A stretch of DNA of 64,000 nt from Prochilodus magdalenae (Eukaryota; Chordata; Actinopteri; Characiformes; Prochilodontidae): the NCBI GenBank assembly GCA_024036415.1, contig JAMWET010003177.1, positions 300,001 to 364,000 of the forward strand. Direction: 5' to 3'. This document shows positions 58,719 to 64,000 of the stretch, one piece after another. How positions within the stretch are numbered: position 1 is the first letter of the stretch; each line of letters begins with the position of its first letter. Below the pieces are notes generated by a model. That model was not told the DNA's origin and searched no databases. It saw only the letters and a list, made by a program, of their open reading frames with translations. A program made the position numbers and the translations under genes.

Positions 58719-59250
58719 CAGGGGTTGGACAATGAAACTGAAACACCTGGTTTTAGACCACAATCATTTATTAGTATGGTGTAGGGCCTCCTTTTGCGGC
58801 CAATACAGCGTCAGTTCGTCTTGGGAATGACATATACAAGTCCTGCACAGTGGTCAGAGGGATTTTAAGCCATTCCTCTTGCAGGATAGTGGCCAGGTCA
58901 CTATGTGATGCTGGTGGAGGTTCGTCCTTCTTGGTGGTATGCTGACATTACCCTGGATACCGTGGCTCTTGATACATCACAAAGACTTGCTGTCTTGGTC
59001 ACAGATGCGCCAGCAAGACGTGCACCAACAGTTTGTCCTCTTTTGAACTCTGGTATGTCACCCATAATGTTGTGTGCATTGCAGTATTTTGAGCAGAACT
59101 GTGCTCTTACCTGCTAACTGAACCTTCACACTCTGCTCTTACTGGTGCAATGTGCAGTTAATGAAGATTGGCCACCAGGCTGGTCCAATTTAGCCATGAG
59201 ACCTCCCACACTAAAATGACAGGTGTTTCAGTTTCATTGTCCAGCCCCTG
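58719..59250 (-). mobile_element. Internally deleted Tc1 transposon, family B copy 2 (both ends intact)
   Basis: Its 31-bp terminal inverted repeats begin CAGGGGTTGGACAATGAAAC (58719) and end TTTCATTGTCCAGCCCCTG (59250), with TA target duplications at 58717-58718 and 59251-59252. On the minus strand MGDIPEFKRGQTVGARLAGA starts near 59066 and is followed by SVTKTASLCDVSRATVSRVM. After a frame change comes ILQEEWLKIPLTTVQDLYMS, then FPRRTDAVLAAKGGPTPY and a stop. It is the same N-to-C fusion lacking the DDE core as the 43.7-kb copy. At 532 bp it has all cis sequences expected for mobilisation in trans. Confidence 0.92.
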
Positions 59251-59448
59251 TAGGTCTTCATTTGCATCTGAATTATACGTAACAATAACCAGTTTGGGTT
59301 TTAAGGAAGTATGCTTCAGGATGGGTCTTTACCTTTATGGGTTTGCAACTCACTTTTCAATGTGCTGTGCTTTGAATCTTTTTAGCCCCCATAAGTTATA
59401 CCATGTTATACCATATACCATATCATGTACCATAGGCATACCACCATA

Positions 59449-59623
59449 TCGTCAGTGTCCAGTGGAAAACTTGTGTCTCCATTTTTGTCTGTTCTTACAA
59501 TATGAAAATTTCATGATGTATGGACCAACAGAAATGGCCCAAAACTGTTGTTGTGTAAAGTGGGTTTTTTGCTTTTCTCTGTAAAGTTTTTGGAGATGCT
59601 TGTTTTTCTTTTTACAGTGCTGA
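59449..59623. mobile_element. TA-flanked MITE, copy 2 (175 bp)
   Basis: The left end TCGTCAGTGTCCAGTGGAAA (59449) and right end ctttttacagtgctga (to 59623) are imperfect inverted repeats flanked by TA (59447-59448 and 59624-59625). The centre shares gaccaacagaaatggcccaa and actgtt with the 31.1-kb copy but is about 60 bp shorter. Confidence 0.77.
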
Positions 59624-60711
59624 TATACTAAAATCCAGAGCAGATGACATGACATATTAGCCGTGCTAATGTTATCCCATACAGCTGAGCCAGCAATATT
59701 TCCATCGTGTTCCATCATTCCATCAGCAGTCCACTTTGTTTTTGGGGCACTGGTTAGTCGTCTGGGGTTAGTCACAGCATAACACAGATAACAGAGTGCT
59801 TGAGGACCACCTGACTCTCAGTCCACCTGACTGTGTACAGCTACATCAGGCTGTGGTCCTATTGCCTTGTGTGAACAACAAGCCTTGGAACTGCTGCTAC
59901 TGAAGCATCAGTGACTTTAAAATGTACACTCTTCCAGAAGTGCTGGATGGTCGGAGACATGCATACATGTATGAGATCATTTCCTGTTTCACCTTAAGGC
60001 AACATCATCAATCATCTAATGATTTTACCTTTATCTTTAAAATTAGCTTCCAAGTCATTTTTAAAGGAGCACTGGCTTATCATAGAGAGAACACTGTCTC
60101 CTCATTGCCACTGTGGGCCCACAAGGCCTGCTAATGTACTACATGACTTTGGAGGAGTGGGAACGAGACCTCTCACAAAGGCTGCATTACGCTTTACGGC
60201 ACCACATCACCAATAACAGTTATGGGTCTTCAGGTAGCTATTAGAAGAAGCTAGCTCGGTATTCCCAGCATGGACATCACTGCACAGATGGAGAAGAGCC
60301 AGGATAAGAAGAGGATGATCAAACAGGAGACCGGACAAGAGCAACTCTCAGACTGGCGAAAAGCTATAGGAAACAAGATAGTCTCACAGCTAATGAGAAG
60401 ACAATGAACATCCCACGGCAGAGTGTCCATCCCTGCCAGTGTTATTTATGAAAGAATGGAACAGGGATGGTGTCAGCCCTGTCTTGCAGAGTTTTGTAGT
60501 TTTTCCAGATCCCAAAAGCCATCTATCCTCAATCCTGTTTCAGGCTAGTATGAAAAGGAAGACGTTTGTCTCATGCCAAATAATGTTTGGTCAGTCATTG
60601 TCTGATGCCTAATGAGCTGTAAAAGTTTGACCCTCCTGTAATAAAGTCCTGTAACATTACTCTACCTCATAAGTCAACATGGCGCTTTCTCTTCTGATGT
60701 TTTCAAAGATT
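59624..60711. other. Non-coding stretch, nothing recognised
   Basis: No exon, RNA gene or named repeat recognised. Confidence 0.4.
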
Positions 60712-61075
60712 CAAAGATTCAAAGCTTTATTGTCATATGCACAGTAAGGAAACTAGTTTCCCTGTACAATGAAATTCTTACTTTGCTGCCCACACTGGAT
60801 GTCATAGAATAAAAAGTATAAATATAAATAGACAGATAACAAGGATCAAAAATTAAGCATGCAGAGAATATATAAATAAAATATAAAATATAAAATGTAA
60901 ACAATTTAGAATTATACAGGCTATATACATTGTGCAGGTATGTGCTACATTAGTTACATTGTAACAGTCTGTAGTAAAGTGGTGTTTGTGCAAAATGAGC
61001 TGAAATATAACCATACAAGAACAGTTACATGTGCAAAACGATGTGTGCAGCTGTATGCAGACACAAACAGTCAAG
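60712..61075 (-). mobile_element. LINE-type 3-prime end remnant, copy 2
   Basis: Three attcaaag units (60705-60722) precede ctttattgtcatatgcacag and tgtacaatgaaattcttact, matching the 5286 copy. On the minus strand this is the AT-rich 3-prime end with a ctttgaat-type repeated tail. No coding part is retained. Confidence 0.6.
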
Positions 61076-61600
61076 TACAGTAGTGCAACTATTCATGTTG
61101 CACTATTCATATTGTTACACTGACTATCACTAAGAACCCAAATCACAAGTGTGATCTGCAGTGCCTGATGCATGTGCACACAAAGGCGAGATGGATTTTG
61201 CATCCTTCCTGGAATTTGCCACAACATCAGAAAAGGTGAATAATATTATGGGATATGATTATCGGGGTTCTGTATCCTTCAGGTTGACAAATACAAGTTT
61301 CCAGCTGTCCATAAGGAAGACTCACAGCACGATCTGTACTCACAGCAGTGGTGTAAAAGTGAACTACCCTCCACAACTGTAGTAGGACCCCAGTGGCAAT
61401 AACTCCCAACTCAAGCATAATGCTGCTTTAACTGGTAAGGCAGTACAGGCATCAGAATGTGACTGTGGCTCTACTTAATGTGGGATAGAATATTTAACCA
61501 AAAAGCTGGAGAATAAAAAGTCGGCTTCGGCTTGTGGAATTTAAGACATGGATCAACGATTAGCATCATTCTTGCTGGACCCTACATTTATAGTGTTGAC

Positions 61601-62056
61601 TGGTGATTTGATTTGGCATGTACTGGACAAGTTTCTGGATGTAGGCCCCATCCACGTTCAGACTCTCTTTCAGCAAAAAATTGCACAGTTGGGCCAGATT
61701 TGGTGGAAGCCTTCCCTGGCACAGTTCTGAGGAGAATATCCTGTAGACTGGGATGTTAGCCACTGCTGGTAGATCCGTATGACCGTACGCTTCTATAGAC
61801 CTGCAGATTCAGCTACTTCCATCGCACTATGGCAGTCACTCCTTTTAGCCAATCATTAACACCTGCTTTGGCCCCATTTACCACACATCCAGTAAGACAC
61901 TCATCGCTCTGTAGCACTTCTTCTCAATCTATCACTCACAACTCACTCACAACCCACAGGCATTTATAGCCCCATCATCTTCGAGCAGCGCCATCTGCAG
62001 GAGCCTGATGTTACTAACACCCTAAACACGACATGGCTTTTTTGTCCAGTGAGGTA
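61601..62056. repeat. Interspersed repeat X, copy 2
   Basis: Related to 15581-15990 and longer by an internal segment (61735-61775). Shared segments include gatttggcatg, cttccctggcacagttc, gaccgtacgcttc, cctgcagattcagctacttc, actccttttagccaatcatt and gccatctgcagga. Class unknown. Confidence 0.75.
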
Positions 62057-63469
62057 ACTATCACATGTTGATGTTAAAAACATTGCAGCATGCAAAACGA
62101 GTTGCCAGGGGATATCTGGTGGAACACACCTGGGAACAGCTGGAGTCAACAGCAGTAGAATTGTAGAAACTGATTTTGGTTTTCCTGCAGGTCTGCCACC
62201 CCCCCACACATGGGACCAGGAGGCTGAGGTAGACACATCTGGAAGGCCCAGACTGTGTTTGGATTAGCACAACTGGAAGAGAGCGCACCCATCCGCACTG
62301 CGCATCTTCTCACAGTCTTTTTCGACTGCATGGAAGTTTGCTTTGGCTCATCCCGAAGCAGCAGACACAGTGGCTTAGAGAATGCCGCAGGGCACCGGGA
62401 ATCATCTCCAGTGAATCTTGGTGAATGACTTAGCTTGTAATGCTCAAGCCCATCTCCAGACAGGGATTTGGTCGCAATTCTCTTTGCTCGGTCTCTGTGA
62501 CTAAACGCAATGTTCTCTCCCCCAAGAAATACGCTAAACTCTTCTTGATAGCTTCGACCCTCAGAGCACTTTCACTGTGTAGACCATTACTAAGCTACAG
62601 CGAGTCTTGAAAGTCAGTAAGCCATGCATCCTTATTTAACAAACACTGTATGGGCTTTATGTATTATGGCTGTTGTAATGCTGTTATGTCGTATGCGGTG
62701 AAAGCTTTTAAAGGCTGTATCTCCAGCTCCATGCAAAACAGGAGTTTGGCTGCTCTGGGGGCAGGTTTCTCATATGGTGTTGCCATGGTCAAGAGCTTTG
62801 AGAGACCTGAGCTGGAACTGTACATTTAAATATGTGGCTGCAGATGTACGTTTGTATGCAAAAGTTAGTGCACCCCTGGGCAAGTTCCAGGTTTTGTTCC
62901 CACATTTTCTAATTAAAAATATTTTTACACAGAGGACATGTTCCTGCTCATTTAACCGCACAGTTACTGCTTATCTGCTGAATTTAATGTACTCAAAATA
63001 CAACATGAGGTATGGCACATGTTGCGTTAACATAAGTTTGTTAGACTCAGTAAATAAACAGACACTGTGCACTACATAGGCAGAAATGCTATAATATACA
63101 GTATTTTGGTTTGCTCCCTGTAGAGGATGTGTTAACCTACTTTCAGCACAAGATGTGGAATTTGACTGGGGGTATTTAAACTGCTGCATATGGCTGTATA
63201 TGACTTTGTGGCTAGACACAGATCACGTTTTCTCCTCCAGAACACATGAGAAATGAATTGAATTACATATTTAGTGGTTAGGTCATTTTTCATTCATTAA
63301 TTCGTTTTCGGAGCCGCTTATTCTTAAAGGCCAGGGTTTTCCCAGCGCTTACTGGGAAAATAAAACAGGAAACACCATGGACAGGCTGCCAGAGCATTGT
63401 AAGAGGTCATTTTTATTAAGAAAATCTAAAAGTCTAGCAAAATTCAAAAGAAATTCAATTCGTTGGAAG
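62057..63469. other. Non-coding stretch, nothing recognised
   Basis: No exon recognised. The plus frame of 101 codons at 62774-63079 has no known motif. An ttcattcattaattcgttttc run lies near 63286. Confidence 0.4.
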
Positions 63470-63735
63470 AGTATCAGAGGGGTCGCATCATAGGGCCCCA
63501 GGAAGCAGTCATGCAGACACTAGCATGCCATTAGCAGCAGTGGATAGAAGAAGGCACACACCAGTGACATGTAGGACCTGGGAGACCTACATGAACCATG
63601 GAGAGAGAGAGAGGAACGACAAATTGTCTAACCAGCGTCATGAAGGATCTGGGAGACCTACACGAACCACGAAGATAGAGAACCAACAGATTGTTTAACA
63701 TGTGCAGAGTCTAGTGTCCTGGTGTCACTCCAGCT
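63470..63735 (+). mobile_element. Tc1-type transposon remnant, family A copy 7
   Basis: The sequence agcagtggatagaagaaggc followed by acacaccagtgacat corresponds to the W-x-x-W-I-E-E-G-T-Y-Q-R region of the 26.2-kb copy. An aggatctgggagacctacac segment occurs twice (about 63572 and 63643), an internal duplication. Near 63717 cctggtgtcactccagctct matches the shared deletion junction region. It is highly degenerate. Confidence 0.65.
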
Positions 63736-63935
63736 CTATCTCTATTATAGTCCTTATTATAATCCTCTGTGTAACTGACTACAGTGTGTTGGTCAATTTC
63801 ATACCAACTAGGTATGTCTGAACTACCTGTAATAAAATCATACATATGATACATATGATATGCATAACATGTAACTAATTTTCACTTAGAAAAATGACAA
63901 ACCATGTAATTTGACCGTGTGCAACCGTTTCAGAA

Positions 63936-64000
63936 TTAGAATCAGAATCTCTTTATTTCACCAAGTATGTTACACATACAAGGAATTTGTCTTGGTGACA
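63936..64000 (-). mobile_element. LINE-type 3-prime tail, cut by the window end
   Basis: The plus strand reads agaatcagaatctctttatt then caaggaatttgtcttggtga. On the minus strand this is a caataaagagattctgattc-style terminus, related in form to the tail at 45.75 kb. The element continues beyond the window. Confidence 0.55.

Overview
This is a vertebrate nuclear window, almost certainly from a teleost fish. It is AT-rich and gene-poor, with no operons or long bacterial-type reading frames. Microsatellites are abundant and there are many decayed Tc1/mariner-type transposons, fold-back hAT-like elements, tRNA-derived SINEs and LINE 3-prime tails of the kind that fill fish introns and intergenic DNA. 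The only protein-coding gene I can name is akt3, because its first coding exon is on the minus strand at 29874-29919. It encodes MSDVTIVKEGWVQKR and ends in a consensus splice donor.

Layout. From 1 to 29873 the DNA lies downstream of that donor on the minus strand, so it is read as akt3 intron 1. It contains no recognisable second akt3 exon, but holds Tc1 remnants, a SINE, LINE tails, a locally duplicated segment (21.35 and 23.2 kb) and large microsatellites (GAAA, AAG, CT/CTGT). From 29920 to about 30240 lies the GA-rich 5-prime leader and probable promoter (or a 3-prime splice site) of akt3. From 30.3 to 47 kb there is only repeat-bearing non-coding DNA, including a 1,056-bp hAT-type element with matching 8-bp target duplications and a Tc1 derivative nested in an older repeat. 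A CpG island at about 47.08-47.79 kb carries a perfect CRE palindrome and a TCTCGCGAGA palindrome. It looks like a TATA-less promoter, either an upstream alternative akt3 first exon or the start of a divergent neighbour. From 48 to 64 kb there is again non-coding DNA, with a 1.7-kb minisatellite of 54-bp units and more Tc1, MITE, SINE and LINE remnants.

How the parts relate. The transposons are mostly non-autonomous. At least two Tc1 families each occur as several copies sharing one internal deletion, which means that deleted forms, not full-length elements, were amplified. I found no RNA gene, CRISPR array, viral gene, or convincing novel multi-gene system. The most informative items are the akt3 start exon, the CpG-island promoter, the 54-bp minisatellite and the shared-deletion transposon families. 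Most long reading frames here are translations of simple repeats or transposon debris and were not annotated as genes.
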